Assembly: GCF_004359505.1 (NCBI RefSeq)
Contig: NZ_SCWE01000001.1
Coordinates: forward strand, 496,001-560,000
DNA from: Macrococcus hajekii
Lineage (GTDB): Bacteria; Bacillota; Bacilli; Staphylococcales; Staphylococcaceae
Reading direction: 5' to 3'
Length of the DNA stretch: 64,000 bases
Shown: piece after piece, positions 37,436 through 46,596 of the stretch
How the letters are laid out: every line of letters starts with the position of its first letter
Numbering within the stretch: position 1 is the first letter of the stretch
Made by a program: the position numbers and the translations under genes
Notes under the pieces: model-generated
The model's database searches: none
Seen by the model: only the letters and a program-made list of their open reading frames with translations
Told to the model about the DNA's origin: nothing

Positions 37436-37468
37436 AAAACTTCTTACGTCATATCGTAAGAAGTTTTT
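37436..37468 (+). terminator. Terminator after the secreted propeller gene
   Basis: 13-base arms 37436-37448/37455-37467 around TCATAT, followed by T residues. Confidence 0.88.
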
Positions 37469-37517
37469 CTATATTTACTATAGAAGAGGGTTTATAGCTA
37501 AATTCTATTTGTCCAAT

Positions 37518-37557
<40 letters not shown>

Positions 37558-37585
37558 TGAAAAATATAGCCGTTCCTTGTTAATA

Positions 37586-37630
37586 CACAAGAACAACCGC
37601 CATTTATTCATAATGGCGGTTGTTCTTGTG
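37586..37630 (-). terminator. Long hairpin at the end of femAB
   Basis: 18-bp perfect stem 37586-37603/37613-37630, the longest in the right half of this gap. No clear T-run follows on the minus strand, so it may stabilise the femAB mRNA end, or terminate less typically. Confidence 0.65.
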
Positions 37631-37634
37631 TTAC

Positions 37635-38909
37635 TTATTTTTTTCTATTAATGAGACTTTTAATTTTACGTGCGCCGACGCCAGCCTTAGTGACTGCCTG
37701 ATGTAATGTTTCCTTAGGTTTATTGATTGTTTTTGTGAAGTCACCGACAAGTTCTTCAATCTGTGCATTAAATCCACGTTTAAATCGATATACACCATAA
37801 TCTTCGCCATTTTCAGTGAAATCACCAGATACACCGTAAAAATTATAACGATCAAACTGATGTTCAAAACAATAATTAATCATATACCAATGCATAGCAT
37901 ATGGACCCATAAACTGACTGTATTTATGACTTGAACCACCTGAGAAATAATTGATTTCAAAATTATTTTCAAAGAACATGCCTGATGCTAAATTTAGTAT
38001 CGAACCATCTGTTTTTTTAAGTTCATTCATATCCAGGATATTTTGCTGTATCTTCTTGAGCTGGTCATCTAAATCAGACAGCTTTTTAAGCTGTTTTTCC
38101 GACTTGTTGTCTGCCAGCATCAGTTGATCATGCTTTGTTTCCAGATCGAGCTGTTCAGCTGATAAATCAGAGATATGTTCATCGAGATCAATGTATGCAA
38201 GCGGCATAATGGCTTTATCACCGTAATGACGTTTAAAACGACGAAAGTATTCATCGTCACGGGCAATCATACCTGTTCGTTCTTCTGTTTCGCGATACAG
38301 ATCAAGGAATAGATCAATCTCATCCTCAGCTAAAAGACGGATTTTAACGCCATATTTCTGAGCTTTCTTGATATTACGTTTACGCTGGCTGTCAAACTGC
38401 TTCATGATGCTCTGAGGGGTTTCAGCATCAAGATATAATACACTCATCCAGCGCACCTGTGTATGGCTGTAGCCTCGCGTGAAGCCGCCATGTGTATAGC
38501 CTAATGACTGAATAAGCTCAATCAGTTCGTCATTGCCTTCAGTTTTAGCATTAACATCTTTATCATACGTACGATAAATCCAGTATGGATCGATTTTAAC
38601 TGTTAAGCATTGATGTTTCTTCAGGTACTTATCCAGGGACTCAAAATAGAAGCGGATGAGCGCCTGATTATTGATATTCAGTACAGGTCCACGGTTAGAG
38701 TAATACATATAGCTGCCAAAAGTCGGAATTTTGGAGAATAGACTTGCTGCAATGACTTTACCATTCTCTTTGACGCCTAATAGAACGACAGGACTCTTTT
38801 CTTCTTCTCTGTTATCAATATTCTCTGCCATCTGAAAGTAATGGCTCATATAAGGCGTGCTGTTCATAAATTCTCTGTATTCTTTTGCGGTTAACTCTGC
38901 GAACTGCAT
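37635..38909 (-). CDS. femB: FemB aminoacyltransferase for the peptidoglycan interpeptide bridge
   Basis: A 424-residue cytosolic enzyme that adds glycines (positions 4 and 5 in S. aureus) to the lysine side chain of lipid II, using glycyl-tRNA. Two GNAT-like halves with a coiled-coil arm inserted (HISDLSAEQLDLETKHDQLM). Signatures: YYSNRGPVLN, DSQRKRNIKKA, ETEERTGMIARDDEYF, LASGMFFEN. Third in homology to S. aureus FemB by wording. Sits 13 bases after femA. Confidence 0.93.
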   Translation of the reverse strand: MQFAELTAKEYREFMNSTPYMSHYFQMAENIDNREEEKSPVVLLGVKENGKVIAASLFSKIPTFGSYMYYSNRGPVLNINNQALIRFYFESLDKYLKKHQCLTVKIDPYWIYRTYDKDVNAKTEGNDELIELIQSLGYTHGGFTRGYSHTQVRWMSVLYLDAETPQSIMKQFDSQRKRNIKKAQKYGVKIRLLAEDEIDLFLDLYRETEERTGMIARDDEYFRRFKRHYGDKAIMPLAYIDLDEHISDLSAEQLDLETKHDQLMLADNKSEKQLKKLSDLDDQLKKIQQNILDMNELKKTDGSILNLASGMFFENNFEINYFSGGSSHKYSQFMGPYAMHWYMINYCFEHQFDRYNFYGVSGDFTENGEDYGVYRFKRGFNAQIEELVGDFTKTINKPKETLHQAVTKAGVGARKIKSLINRKK

Positions 38910-38922
38910 GACGCTCCCCCTT

Positions 38923-40149
38923 CTACCCCTTGATTTTTTTCATAGCCTGGTAAGCTTTATAGACCGGTTTATTAATCGGTAGTACGAAGTCCCCGATATA
39001 TTCCATTACATCTGCATTGAAGCCTTTTTTGAATTTGATAACGCCTGCATCTTCTGCGTCCTCACTGAAGTCTCCACTGATACCATAGAAATTGTAACGA
39101 TTGATACCATGATTAAGTGCATAGTTGATCATCTGCCACTGAATAGCGTATGAACCTGCAAAGTGTCTAAACTCATTAGACGTGCCACCAGCGAGATACA
39201 CTACTTCATAAGGATTGATTAAATAGAAGGCTGAAGCGATAGGTAACGTGTCGCCGTGTTCTTTATGAAGCGTATGAGCTTCCTTCAAGCGTTCTTCAAT
39301 AGCTGCAAGCTGTTTTTCCAGATCGGCTTTCTTTTTCTCGTTTTTCTGTGTATTTTCATTGGATAGACTACGTTCCACTGCTGTCTTTTCGTCTTCGAGC
39401 TGTGGAATATATTCAGTAAAATCAATATAAGCAAGCGGCATCAGCGCCCGGTCTCCAAAATGACGAAGTCTCAGACGATAAAAATCATCATTTCTATCCT
39501 GGAACTCTTTTTTCGAGCTTGTATCTGCCATGAACTGTCTGAATATCGGCATTTCGTCTTCTGTCAGATAACGTACTTTAATACCGTTTTTAATCACTTT
39601 CTTGATATTACGTTTACGGAGGCTATCCATGTCTTTCAATACAGATTTCGAGTCTTTATCTGTTAAGTCAAGGACTGAGTGCCAGCGAATCTGATAGTTC
39701 GTCTTCATACCGGTTGTATAGCCTTGATGTTCATATCCTAGTGATTCGAGTTCATCTATGACTGAAGCAGTTGCATACTTGTGAAGAACATTGCCGCTAT
39801 GATCCCGCTTCTGATAAGGTACATAAGGGTCAACACGAACAAATAGTGCTTTATGACGCTTAAGATACTTCTTAAGTTCTGTAAAAAAGAAATCGACTAA
39901 TGTCTTATTCTCATAATCCATCACCGGACCACGGTTTGTATAGAAATATTTGAATAATTTGATAGTCGGCACTGCTGTTAAAAGACAGGCAGCAATAATC
40001 TCACCATTCTCTTCAACACCTACAAGGTGAACCTCTGCCCCTTCCGCTTTTTTAACGTCGTAGTTTACAGCCATCTGTGTGAAGTGGCTTCCTGCTGTCT
40101 GGTCACAAAATTGACCGAATTGTTCTTTTGTCAGTGTAATAAATTTCAT
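38923..40149 (-). CDS. femA: FemA aminoacyltransferase for the peptidoglycan interpeptide bridge
   Basis: A 408-residue enzyme, upstream partner of FemB, adding glycines 2 and 3 in S. aureus. Signatures: AACLLTAVPTIKLFKYF, YTNRGPVMDYENK, SLRKRNIKKVIKNGIKVR, YYLAGGTSNEFRHFAGSYA-like (YLAGGTSNEFRHFAGSYAI), and the coiled-coil arm near residues 245-295. AAAAGGAG before the ATG. Divergent from satD across a 125-base gap holding palindromic operators. Confidence 0.95.
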   Translation of the reverse strand: MKFITLTKEQFGQFCDQTAGSHFTQMAVNYDVKKAEGAEVHLVGVEENGEIIAACLLTAVPTIKLFKYFYTNRGPVMDYENKTLVDFFFTELKKYLKRHKALFVRVDPYVPYQKRDHSGNVLHKYATASVIDELESLGYEHQGYTTGMKTNYQIRWHSVLDLTDKDSKSVLKDMDSLRKRNIKKVIKNGIKVRYLTEDEMPIFRQFMADTSSKKEFQDRNDDFYRLRLRHFGDRALMPLAYIDFTEYIPQLEDEKTAVERSLSNENTQKNEKKKADLEKQLAAIEERLKEAHTLHKEHGDTLPIASAFYLINPYEVVYLAGGTSNEFRHFAGSYAIQWQMINYALNHGINRYNFYGISGDFSEDAEDAGVIKFKKGFNADVMEYIGDFVLPINKPVYKAYQAMKKIKG

Positions 40150-40208
40150 TATGTGCTCCTTTTCGGCAAATTAAGCATTTTGCCTTCATTATAATCTACA
40201 TTATTTTA

Positions 40209-40217
40209 TGCTATAAT
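40209..40217 (+). promoter_or_regulatory. Extended -10 of the satD promoter
   Basis: TGCTATAAT (40209-40217) with the operator palindrome starting at its last base. A good -35 is not seen, as allowed for extended -10 promoters. Confidence 0.6.
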
Positions 40218-40262
40218 TCGTTTATATAAAAGAATTTTGAGAAATTCGCTTATATAAACGAA
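40217..40262. promoter_or_regulatory. Two palindromic operators between femA and satD
   Basis: Two 18-bp imperfect palindromes TTCGTTTATATAAAAGAA (40217-40234) and TTCGCTTATATAAACGAA (40245-40262), 28 bp centre to centre (almost three helical turns). The outer 13-mers are perfect inverted copies (40217-40229/40250-40262). They lie between the -10 and the start of satD, the place for an autoregulatory site of the SatD helix-turn-helix. Confidence 0.7.
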
Positions 40263-40274
40263 CGGAGTGATAAA

Positions 40275-40946
40275 ATGATCGGGTTATTCATCATGGACGT
40301 CTCAGGCAGTACCTCTCATAATAACGCAGAGGAAATTAGCCATAAGCTTTATCAGTTAGAGCAGGCCATTATTGAATGGACAGTACCTCTTAATAGAAGC
40401 TATGTTAACTTCCGCATGGGAGATGAACTGTTCTTTGTCACAGATTCTCCCGGCAGCATGCTGATACTTGCTTATTATATCAAATTATCATGGCCATTAA
40501 AAAGTCAGACTCTGAAGTTCGGTATGGCAATCGGTGACAGTCCGCTTCCTGACGAAGACTTTGAACATTGGAATGCCCCTATTATTAAACAGGCACGTCT
40601 GGCACTCGACAGTATAAAGACCAATGAACAGACAGATCTCTGTCTGGCCGCACAGGATGCTTCGTTAATCAATCATGTACTGTTCTATTATCTCACAGAT
40701 ATCCTGCAGCAGCATACTGATATTCAGCGGGAAGTATTACTCTGTAACCTCTCCATCCCAGTCCAGAAGGAACTGGCGCTATATATGGATAAAAGTGTCT
40801 CTACAGTTTCCACACATTTAAAGAAAGCGCGTAGTAAACAGCTGGAGCTGATTGAACAAGAGCTGATGCATTTCACAGGTGACGCCGTCAACGAAGAGAT
40901 GAGAACACATATCCGTGCAACATTAAAGGAGACATTCAAACGATGA
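40275..40946 (+). CDS. satD: SatD-family protein: cyclase-like domain plus helix-turn-helix
   Basis: A 223-residue cytosolic protein. Residues 1-120 resemble a class III nucleotidyl-cyclase fold: metal-ligand-like Asp8 (IMDVSGST) and Asp50 (RMGDELFFV), GMAIGDSP, and WNAPIIKQARL which aligns with the G-x-x-V-N-x-A-A-R block, keeping the Arg (108) but not the Asn. Residues about 150-200 form a sigma-region-4-like helix-turn-helix (MDKSVSTVSTHLKKA). SatD is named from the sat (acid tolerance) operon of Streptococcus; its biochemistry is open. A membrane protein gene overlaps its end; paired palindromes precede it. Confidence 0.68.
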   Translation: MIGLFIMDVSGSTSHNNAEEISHKLYQLEQAIIEWTVPLNRSYVNFRMGDELFFVTDSPGSMLILAYYIKLSWPLKSQTLKFGMAIGDSPLPDEDFEHWNAPIIKQARLALDSIKTNEQTDLCLAAQDASLINHVLFYYLTDILQQHTDIQREVLLCNLSIPVQKELALYMDKSVSTVSTHLKKARSKQLELIEQELMHFTGDAVNEEMRTHIRATLKETFKR

Positions 40947-41308
40947 TCATGAATCTGACTCTTTATTTTCTATGTCTCGTCCTCTACATCTTCAGTGGAC
41001 CTTTTATCCGTGCATTCCTGTCGTCAATGAGTACAACCAAACTTCCTCAGACGGATAACGTGGGTCTTGTTATCGGTTATCTGGAACGTTTTCTGATCAT
41101 TGTATTTATCATACTAAAGGAATATACCGCAATCGGCCTTGTGATAGCAAGTAAATCCATCCTGAGATTCAATGATGTCAAACAGGATCCGGTGCAGCAT
41201 CAGCCTGAAAAAATTGATAAGCAGTCTGAGTATATTCTGCTCGGTACGATGCTATCTATGACTGTCGGTATGTTAATCGGTCTGCTCGCCTCTATAGATT
41301 TCAGATAA
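40943..41308 (+). CDS. DUF3307-like membrane protein
   Basis: A 121-residue membrane protein with three probable helices (about 4-24, 44-66, 96-117), and the GYLERFLIIVFIILKEYTAI and GLVIASKSILRFNDVK phrases that typify the C-terminal part of DUF3307 proteins, frequently encoded next to SatD. It overlaps satD (ATGATCATG) and shares its transcript and terminator. Function unknown; the pairing suggests that the membrane protein signals to, or is controlled by, SatD. Confidence 0.7.
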   Translation: MIMNLTLYFLCLVLYIFSGPFIRAFLSSMSTTKLPQTDNVGLVIGYLERFLIIVFIILKEYTAIGLVIASKSILRFNDVKQDPVQHQPEKIDKQSEYILLGTMLSMTVGMLIGLLASIDFR

Positions 41309-41353
41309 TAAAGAAGCGGTTAATCATTATGGATTAACCGCTTCTTTATTATC
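41304..41353. terminator. Bidirectional terminator between satD operon and M42 peptidase
   Basis: 22-bp perfect stem 41304-41325/41332-41353 with loop ATTATG, one of the longest in the window, between two convergent genes. A/T-rich outer arms give T-runs on both strands. Confidence 0.9.
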
Positions 41354-41355
41354 TA

Positions 41356-42399
41356 TTAGATAAGTGGACTCTGTACATAATGGTATAGCAATGTTTCTGT
41401 TGCCTCAATCGAACGATGATGTGTTCTCTCCATCGCATGGGAAGATTCAATTCCAGCACCGAATAGACCATGTCTGATGTCATTTCCAGCTGAGATGGCT
41501 GCGCTCGCATCAGACATATAGTACGGATAGATATCTACCTTATAATCAATGCTGTGATCTTTACATAAGGCAACAAGGTGCTGACGCAGATGATAATGAT
41601 ACGGACCTGAAGCGTCTTTAGCACAGATAGAGACAGTATATTCATCAGATTGCTGACCATCACCTAATGCACCCATATCAACCGCGATGTATTCCACTAC
41701 TTCAGTGGGGATATTGGAATTGCCGCCATAGCCGATCTCCTCATTGTTAGAGAAGAAGAAGTGAGTCGTATACGGTAGTTTGATATTTTCTTCCTTAAGA
41801 TGTACAAGCAGCTCCAGCATAATAGCCGCACTGACTTTGTCATCTAAATGACGCGATTTTACAAATCCACTCTCAGTATGTTCGAATCTTGGCTCAAAGG
41901 AGATGAAATCGCCGACACTGATCCCAAGCGCTTCAGTTTCTTCCTGAGTCGTTGTAAACTCGTCAATTCTGACTTCCATATGTTCGTTATCACGCTTAAT
42001 ATCATCGTTACCTCTGTAGACATGTACGCTTGTTTCGTGCAGACAGATAGTACCTGTGAATGTTTTATCAGCGCTATGAATCTTACAGTATTCCCCTTCA
42101 GTTGCATTCCAGCTGAAACCACCGATTTTAGACATGGTAAGACGACCGCTCGGCAGTATTTCTTTAACCATTGCACCCAGTGTATCCACGTGTGCAGTGA
42201 TGAAGCGGTGCTGTGACGTGTCTTCTCCTTCTACAGTGACATTCAGGCCGCCTTTACGTGTGAGATTACTGTCGATGCCATGTGACTTCAAATAGTCCTG
42301 ACAGTATTGGATCGCCTCGTAGGCATAACCTGATGGTCCTGGTATATTGACCAGGTTCTCAATCTGTTTAATCGTTTTTGCTACATCCGGATAGTTCAT
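41356..42399 (-). CDS. M42 family aminopeptidase
   Basis: A 347-residue dinuclear metallo-aminopeptidase of the PepA/FrvX (M42) type. Metal ligands are visible: ITAHVDTLG (first His-x-Asp), SRHLDDKVSA (Asp), NNEEIGYGG (Glu-Glu pair), EYIAVDMGALGDGQ (Asp) and AGIESSHAMERTH (final His). Tetrahedral cage aminopeptidases. ATG 42399 has AAGGGGA upstream; ATG 42417 lies before that site. Solitary gene, with shared terminator on its 3' side. Confidence 0.92.
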   Translation of the reverse strand: MNYPDVAKTIKQIENLVNIPGPSGYAYEAIQYCQDYLKSHGIDSNLTRKGGLNVTVEGEDTSQHRFITAHVDTLGAMVKEILPSGRLTMSKIGGFSWNATEGEYCKIHSADKTFTGTICLHETSVHVYRGNDDIKRDNEHMEVRIDEFTTTQEETEALGISVGDFISFEPRFEHTESGFVKSRHLDDKVSAAIMLELLVHLKEENIKLPYTTHFFFSNNEEIGYGGNSNIPTEVVEYIAVDMGALGDGQQSDEYTVSICAKDASGPYHYHLRQHLVALCKDHSIDYKVDIYPYYMSDASAAISAGNDIRHGLFGAGIESSHAMERTHHRSIEATETLLYHYVQSPLI

Positions 42400-42464
42400 T
42401 CGGTCCCCTTCTTTCATAGAAATGCTAACCCGTTAATTTTATCTGATTTTTCAGAAACTGGCAA

Positions 42465-43727
42465 CTAGCCTTTATGCCCTGCAACGAGTTCCTTACGTCC
42501 GATCGCAGTTCCTGCTGATGTATACGATTCTGCTCTCAGGACACTTGTCATGCCGTAACGTTTCTTAATGCTGTCTATCGTACGATGAAGGTTCTCTGCT
42601 TTCTGTCGTGCGAACTCATCTGTAAACAGTGTAATCTGTCGGTCTTCATCAGGGAGAAGGTTAGATAATGTGATGGCGACAGTCCGGTACTGACGTTTCT
42701 GATCGCAGAGCTGTATCATAAAGCCCCAGACAATCTGGAAGATATCCTGTGCGAGGTTAGTTCCTTCCTGCAGCGTGTAGCTCTTGCTGACGTTTCCTTC
42801 ATCATGGTAGCCTACATTGAATGTGACAGTACGAGTTATTTTATTTTCTGCCCTTAGTCTGAAGGTCACCTCTTCTACTTGTTCCATGACGACTACTTTT
42901 AGCTCGTCAAAGTGATAATCTCGCATCAGTATCTGGCTTTTACATATAGAAGGCCTGTAGATACGATGTTTCTCACGGATAACAGATGAATCTATTCCAT
43001 TTGCATGCAGATGAAGATCGAGTCCTACAATGCCGAGTTCTTTTTTTAAGTAATGGGGTGGATAGTGAGCGAGTTGACCAATAGTGAAAATCCCTTTTTT
43101 ATTCAGACGTTTTTCCATGCGCTGATTGATGCCCCAGAAATTTCGAAGCGGTTCTATCGTCCATATCTTTTCAGGCACATCATGGTACCGCCATTCTGCA
43201 ATGCCTGACTCGTTTCTTTTAGCCTCGAAATCCAGAGCTAGTTTACTGATCAGCACATTTGAACCTACACCAACCGTACAGGGTATACGGGTCTGATGAT
43301 ATATTTCATCCTTGACCTTCTGTGCCAGCGCGTAAGGTGATTCTGCGAAAAGGTGATAGCTGTTCGTCACATCCATAAAAAATTCATCTACGCTGTATTG
43401 ATGATAGTCCTCAGGGGCAACATACTGCAGTGCAATGGCACTGATCAGGCTGGCATATTTGAGATAGGTTTTCATAGAAGGATTGATGATATAGATATCT
43501 GAATGATGCGGGATTTCAAATAGTCTTGAACCTGTCTTAATACCGAGCGCCTTAAGTGGAGGTGTCGCTGCGAGTACGACAGAACCTTGCCGCTTCGTAT
43601 CTGCTACAACGGCTAGCTTAACTTTTTCTGGGTCGAGCCCTTTCATCAGACAGGCAACACTTGCGAAGAAACTTTTCTGGTCAATACATAAGACGTCTCT
43701 CTCTTTGCATAAGTGGTAATCATACAT
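42465..43727 (-). CDS. Y-family DNA polymerase (UvrX/UmuC-like)
   Basis: A 420-residue error-prone translesion polymerase. Palm motifs: LCIDQKSFFASVACLMKG (first Asp and steric-gate aromatics), YSVDEFFMDVT (catalytic Asp-Glu), CTVGVGSNVLISKLALDFEAK; helix-hairpin-helix GIFTIGQLAHYP; little-finger domain up to the end. ATG 43727 chosen with GGGTGAGCAGG upstream. Two perfect LexA boxes in the promoter place it in the SOS response. Solitary. Confidence 0.93.
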   Translation of the reverse strand: MYDYHLCKERDVLCIDQKSFFASVACLMKGLDPEKVKLAVVADTKRQGSVVLAATPPLKALGIKTGSRLFEIPHHSDIYIINPSMKTYLKYASLISAIALQYVAPEDYHQYSVDEFFMDVTNSYHLFAESPYALAQKVKDEIYHQTRIPCTVGVGSNVLISKLALDFEAKRNESGIAEWRYHDVPEKIWTIEPLRNFWGINQRMEKRLNKKGIFTIGQLAHYPPHYLKKELGIVGLDLHLHANGIDSSVIREKHRIYRPSICKSQILMRDYHFDELKVVVMEQVEEVTFRLRAENKITRTVTFNVGYHDEGNVSKSYTLQEGTNLAQDIFQIVWGFMIQLCDQKRQYRTVAITLSNLLPDEDRQITLFTDEFARQKAENLHRTIDSIKKRYGMTSVLRAESYTSAGTAIGRKELVAGHKG

Positions 43728-43756
43728 CCTGCTCACCCTTTTCATTTGATACCTTT

Positions 43757-43785
43757 ATCATATACGAACATATGTTCTATTTCAA
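43757..43785 (-). promoter_or_regulatory. Promoter of the Y-family polymerase gene
   Basis: On the minus strand TTGAAA (43785-43780), 17-base spacer containing LexA box 1, TATGAT (43762-43757). Confidence 0.78.
43765..43778. promoter_or_regulatory. LexA box 1
   Basis: CGAACATATGTTCT, the Gram-positive SOS box CGAAC-N4-GTTCK, between -35 and -10 of the polymerase promoter. Confidence 0.88.
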
Positions 43786-43791
43786 TTAAAA

Positions 43792-43805
43792 AGAACATAT
43801 GTTCT
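43792..43805. promoter_or_regulatory. LexA box 2
   Basis: AGAACATATGTTCT, a perfect palindrome 27 bases from box 1, just upstream of the -35. Confidence 0.85.
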
Positions 43806-43819
43806 TTTTATAAAAAACA

Positions 43820-43851
43820 AAATAAAAAGACACGTTTGTTAGACGTGTCTT
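43820..43851 (-). terminator. Terminator of the Spo0M-like gene
   Basis: 9-bp stem AAGACACGT/ACGTGTCTT (43827-43835/43843-43851), T-run on the minus strand; it overlaps the stop codon of the gene. Confidence 0.85.
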
Positions 43852-44230
43852 AAGACTGGCTGAAAAATATCTCGTCTTCATCATAGGCATCAATCGAATT
43901 AGAGATAGAGACGTGAGTCATTATAAAAAATTGATTATCAATAGATTGGATATCTCTCTTCTCATCCAGCTGGAAATGAATATCCTGTCCTGTCTCAGGG
44001 GTAAGATGGACTTTATTAAGTACAGTATCAAAGGTTGAAAAGTCACTTGTATCATCTTGATTTTCAGTCCGCTCAATCAACTGAACTTCGATATACTCTA
44101 TATGATTGACGTTTCCTTTTAGTTCAATCAGACCTTCAATCGTATCATCAGGATGATAAGTCTGCTGGTTGATTCTCGTATCGACTGCTACATCATCAAA
44201 ACCGATAGATGATAATAGATTTTTAAACAT
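43850..44230 (-). CDS. Short Spo0M-like (arrestin-fold) protein
   Basis: A 126-residue protein beginning FKNLLSSIGFDDVAVDTRINQQTYHPDDTI (the typical D-T-x-L/R and Y-x-P-G/D-D-x-I start of Spo0M), then GLIELKGN and SLQ-type strands. Bacillus Spo0M is about 258 residues; this one covers only the N-terminal arrestin-like half. The stop is followed at once by a terminator, so the short length is genuine, not a recent truncation. Role in a non-sporulating coccus unknown. Confidence 0.72.
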   Translation of the reverse strand: MFKNLLSSIGFDDVAVDTRINQQTYHPDDTIEGLIELKGNVNHIEYIEVQLIERTENQDDTSDFSTFDTVLNKVHLTPETGQDIHFQLDEKRDIQSIDNQFFIMTHVSISNSIDAYDEDEIFFSQS

Positions 44231-44332
44231 AAGTCACCTCTGTTTTTAATTTATATTTTTCTTATTTTATTTAAGTATATCATCGCATATAATAGGGAAG
44301 AGAACAACATATTGAAAAAAGGAGTAGAAGAT

Positions 44333-45346
44333 ATGACAGGTTTATTCGCATTATTAAAAAAGGGAAGTAAGTCTTCCTTAATGGCTGCAATTGTCAATTT
44401 CATTTTAGGTTTACTCAAATTTGGGGCTTATGTAGTTACAGGTAACGTGGCTATGTTCGCAGAGATGATGCATTCATTTGGTGACGCAGCCAATCAACTA
44501 TTCGTCTGGGTAGGTTCAGCAGTTTCTAGGAAAAAGCCAAATGAAAAATTTCCATTTGGTTATGGACGTCTTGTTAATATCGTCTGCCTATTCGCTGTTA
44601 TCATCGTAGCGATACTTGCATATGAAACAATTCTTGAAGGTATCCATCATATTCAACATCCAGCATCTGGCGACGAAAACTTTAATCATTTTCTGATTAA
44701 TGCAGGTGTTTTACTGATCGGTATCGTTCTCGAAAGTTCTGTCTTATATAAAGCTGGTAAAGAGGTACTGGAAGAAGCACATCTGCCAACTACAGGTATT
44801 CACCCTTTTACAACAAGTTATGCTAACTTAAAAAAAGCAAAGCCTGCTACAAAACTGGTTTTCTTAGAAGATACAGTGGCTACAGGTGGTGGTGTCCTTG
44901 CCCTTCTTGCAATCATCATTGCGCGTTTGACTGGATTTGGTCAGATTGAAGGTATCGTGTCAGTTGTTATCGGTTTAATGATGTTCTATGTCGTTGCACG
45001 TGTTTTCCTTGAAAATGCAGCAGGTGCAATTGGTGTCTCTGACCAGGAGATGGAAGTCCAAGCTTCACGTATTATCCTTGAGAATGATCATGTGACAGAT
45101 ATCAAACGCTTAACGGTCCTTAAGGAAGGTGAAGACTTGCATTTAGAAGCCCTTCTTGAAACACCTCATGCAGATTATAATTTAAGACAGCTTTCAGAAA
45201 TCAAGAAAGATATTGCTTATAAATTGCTTGAACAGCCCCATGTGGTTGATGTCAATCTTGAGTTTATGGAAGCGGATGATGTACACGACTGGAAAGATGG
45301 TCAAGGATCATCAACATATAGAATGTACAGTGAGGAGAATAGATAA
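44333..45346 (+). CDS. Cation diffusion facilitator (CDF) transporter
   Basis: A 337-residue membrane protein with six helices that exports divalent metals such as Zn2+ with proton exchange. Seen: [20 protein letters not shown] (H-x3-D metal site), [19 protein letters not shown] (D-x3; a second site residue), and a C-terminal cytosolic regulatory domain ([17 protein letters not shown]). It looks most like the ZnT9-like CDF subgroup. ATG 44333 after AAAGGAG; TTG 44312 overlaps that site. Followed by a tautomerase with one-base overlap. Confidence 0.88.
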   Translation: MTGLFALLKKGSKSSLMAAIVNFILGLLKFGAYVVTGNVAMFAEMMHSFGDAANQLFVWVGSAVSRKKPNEKFPFGYGRLVNIVCLFAVIIVAILAYETILEGIHHIQHPASGDENFNHFLINAGVLLIGIVLESSVLYKAGKEVLEEAHLPTTGIHPFTTSYANLKKAKPATKLVFLEDTVATGGGVLALLAIIIARLTGFGQIEGIVSVVIGLMMFYVVARVFLENAAGAIGVSDQEMEVQASRIILENDHVTDIKRLTVLKEGEDLHLEALLETPHADYNLRQLSEIKKDIAYKLLEQPHVVDVNLEFMEADDVHDWKDGQGSSTYRMYSEENR

Positions 45347-45531
45347 TGCCATTCATCACAATTGAGTTAATAGAAGGTCGTTCAGAGGAACAACTGAAAG
45401 CAATGGTCGCTGAAGTGACAGAAGTTGTCAGCAAAAATACTAATGCGCCGAAAGAAAACATTCACGTATTTATCGAAGAATTAAAAAAAGAACGCTACGC
45501 AGTCAACGGTAAACTTAAATCAGAAGACTAA
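45346..45531 (+). CDS. 4-oxalocrotonate tautomerase family protein
   Basis: A 61-residue tautomerase with Pro at position 2 (catalytic after Met removal: [20 protein letters not shown]), and the conserved [10 protein letters not shown]. Known role in aromatic degradation, but in staphylococci the substrate is unknown. TAATG overlap with CDF gene shows coupling, though the functional link is unclear. Confidence 0.9.
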   Translation: MPFITIELIEGRSEEQLKAMVAEVTEVVSKNTNAPKENIHVFIEELKKERYAVNGKLKSED

Positions 45532-45572
45532 AAAAAGATTCGTACTCTTGTCATAAGAGTACGAATCTTTTT
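45532..45572. terminator. Bidirectional terminator between the tautomerase and msrR
   Basis: 18-bp perfect stem 45532-45549/45555-45572, T-run on both strands, serving convergent genes. Confidence 0.9.
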
Positions 45573-46500
45573 ATTTATCAAGAAAATCTTTGATCGCTTT
45601 TTTATTCATTTCTTTGTCAATATCGAGTACACTACCTACTCCGTATACATCCTGAAAAGAAAAACTATCTTTAACCGGTACGACAAGCGTCTGAATATCT
45701 TTATCTCCTCTAATAGCAAAAGAAGCCCCTGTTTTAAAGATTTCTCCATTTGACATGTTAGTATCGACATACCCTCTTGCGATACCTGCAAGTTTAGGTA
45801 CTTTAGGCGCGGTAGACAATGAAATGACTTCATTCTGCAGTGCTTTAATTACTTGCTGCTGACGTCTGACACGACCGAAATCAGATTCCTCATCATTTCT
45901 GAAACGTGCATAACCAAGCAGTTCTTTACCTGATAGATTATGTTGCCCCTTCTTAAGTTCAACACCGATTTTTTCAGACATATCTTTTTCGACGTTAATC
46001 GGCACACCATTAGGCGATAATTCATCTACCATTTGTTCAAAGCCTTTGAAATCAATGATAGCATAATATTCAAGATCAATATCCAGATTCTTTTTTAAAG
46101 TCTGTCTCAGCAGTTCCGGACCACCGAGCGTATAAGCAGTGTTAATTTTATAATTCTGATAGCCAGGTACCTCAGCATATATATCTCGCATAATAGACAT
46201 TAATTTCATTTTTTTATGAAGATAATCATACTGTGCGACCATGATAGAGTCTGTACGTGATGAACCATCCACCACGCGGTCCTGTCCGAGAATCAGTACA
46301 TTCACTTTACCGTCTTTTTTTATAGGACCATCGAATTTGTAGGTTTGTTCTTTTTTGCCATGATCTCTGGCGAATTGAATGCCATTCTCATAGCTTGATT
46401 TAATCCAGAAAATAAGTAAAATGGACAAGACTATCAAACCTAAAATAACAAATGGTAATTTGCGTAATCTTCTTTTCTTCTTACTTTTATACGTAGTCAT
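45571..46500 (-). CDS. msrR: LytR-CpsA-Psr family protein MsrR
   Basis: A 309-residue cell-wall glycopolymer ligase anchored by one N-terminal helix ([18 protein letters not shown]) with a basic cytosolic tail. LCP motifs: [77 protein letters not shown]. aureus MsrR, next in similarity by wording, links teichoic acid to peptidoglycan. Solitary. Confidence 0.93.
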   Translation of the reverse strand: MTTYKSKKKRRLRKLPFVILGLIVLSILLIFWIKSSYENGIQFARDHGKKEQTYKFDGPIKKDGKVNVLILGQDRVVDGSSRTDSIMVAQYDYLHKKMKLMSIMRDIYAEVPGYQNYKINTAYTLGGPELLRQTLKKNLDIDLEYYAIIDFKGFEQMVDELSPNGVPINVEKDMSEKIGVELKKGQHNLSGKELLGYARFRNDEESDFGRVRRQQQVIKALQNEVISLSTAPKVPKLAGIARGYVDTNMSNGEIFKTGASFAIRGDKDIQTLVVPVKDSFSFQDVYGVGSVLDIDKEMNKKAIKDFLDK

Positions 46501-46596
46501 CTTAACCCTCTTCCGCTCTTCAGAAACGCTATTATTAACTTATCCAATCTAAAATCAAAATGCAAGTGAAATCAACAGATACAGCTAAATTAATAG

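Noticed and set aside
37586-37630. CRISPR-like repeat unit
   Set aside because: Single 18-bp hairpin with no further spaced copies; no CRISPR array is present in the window.
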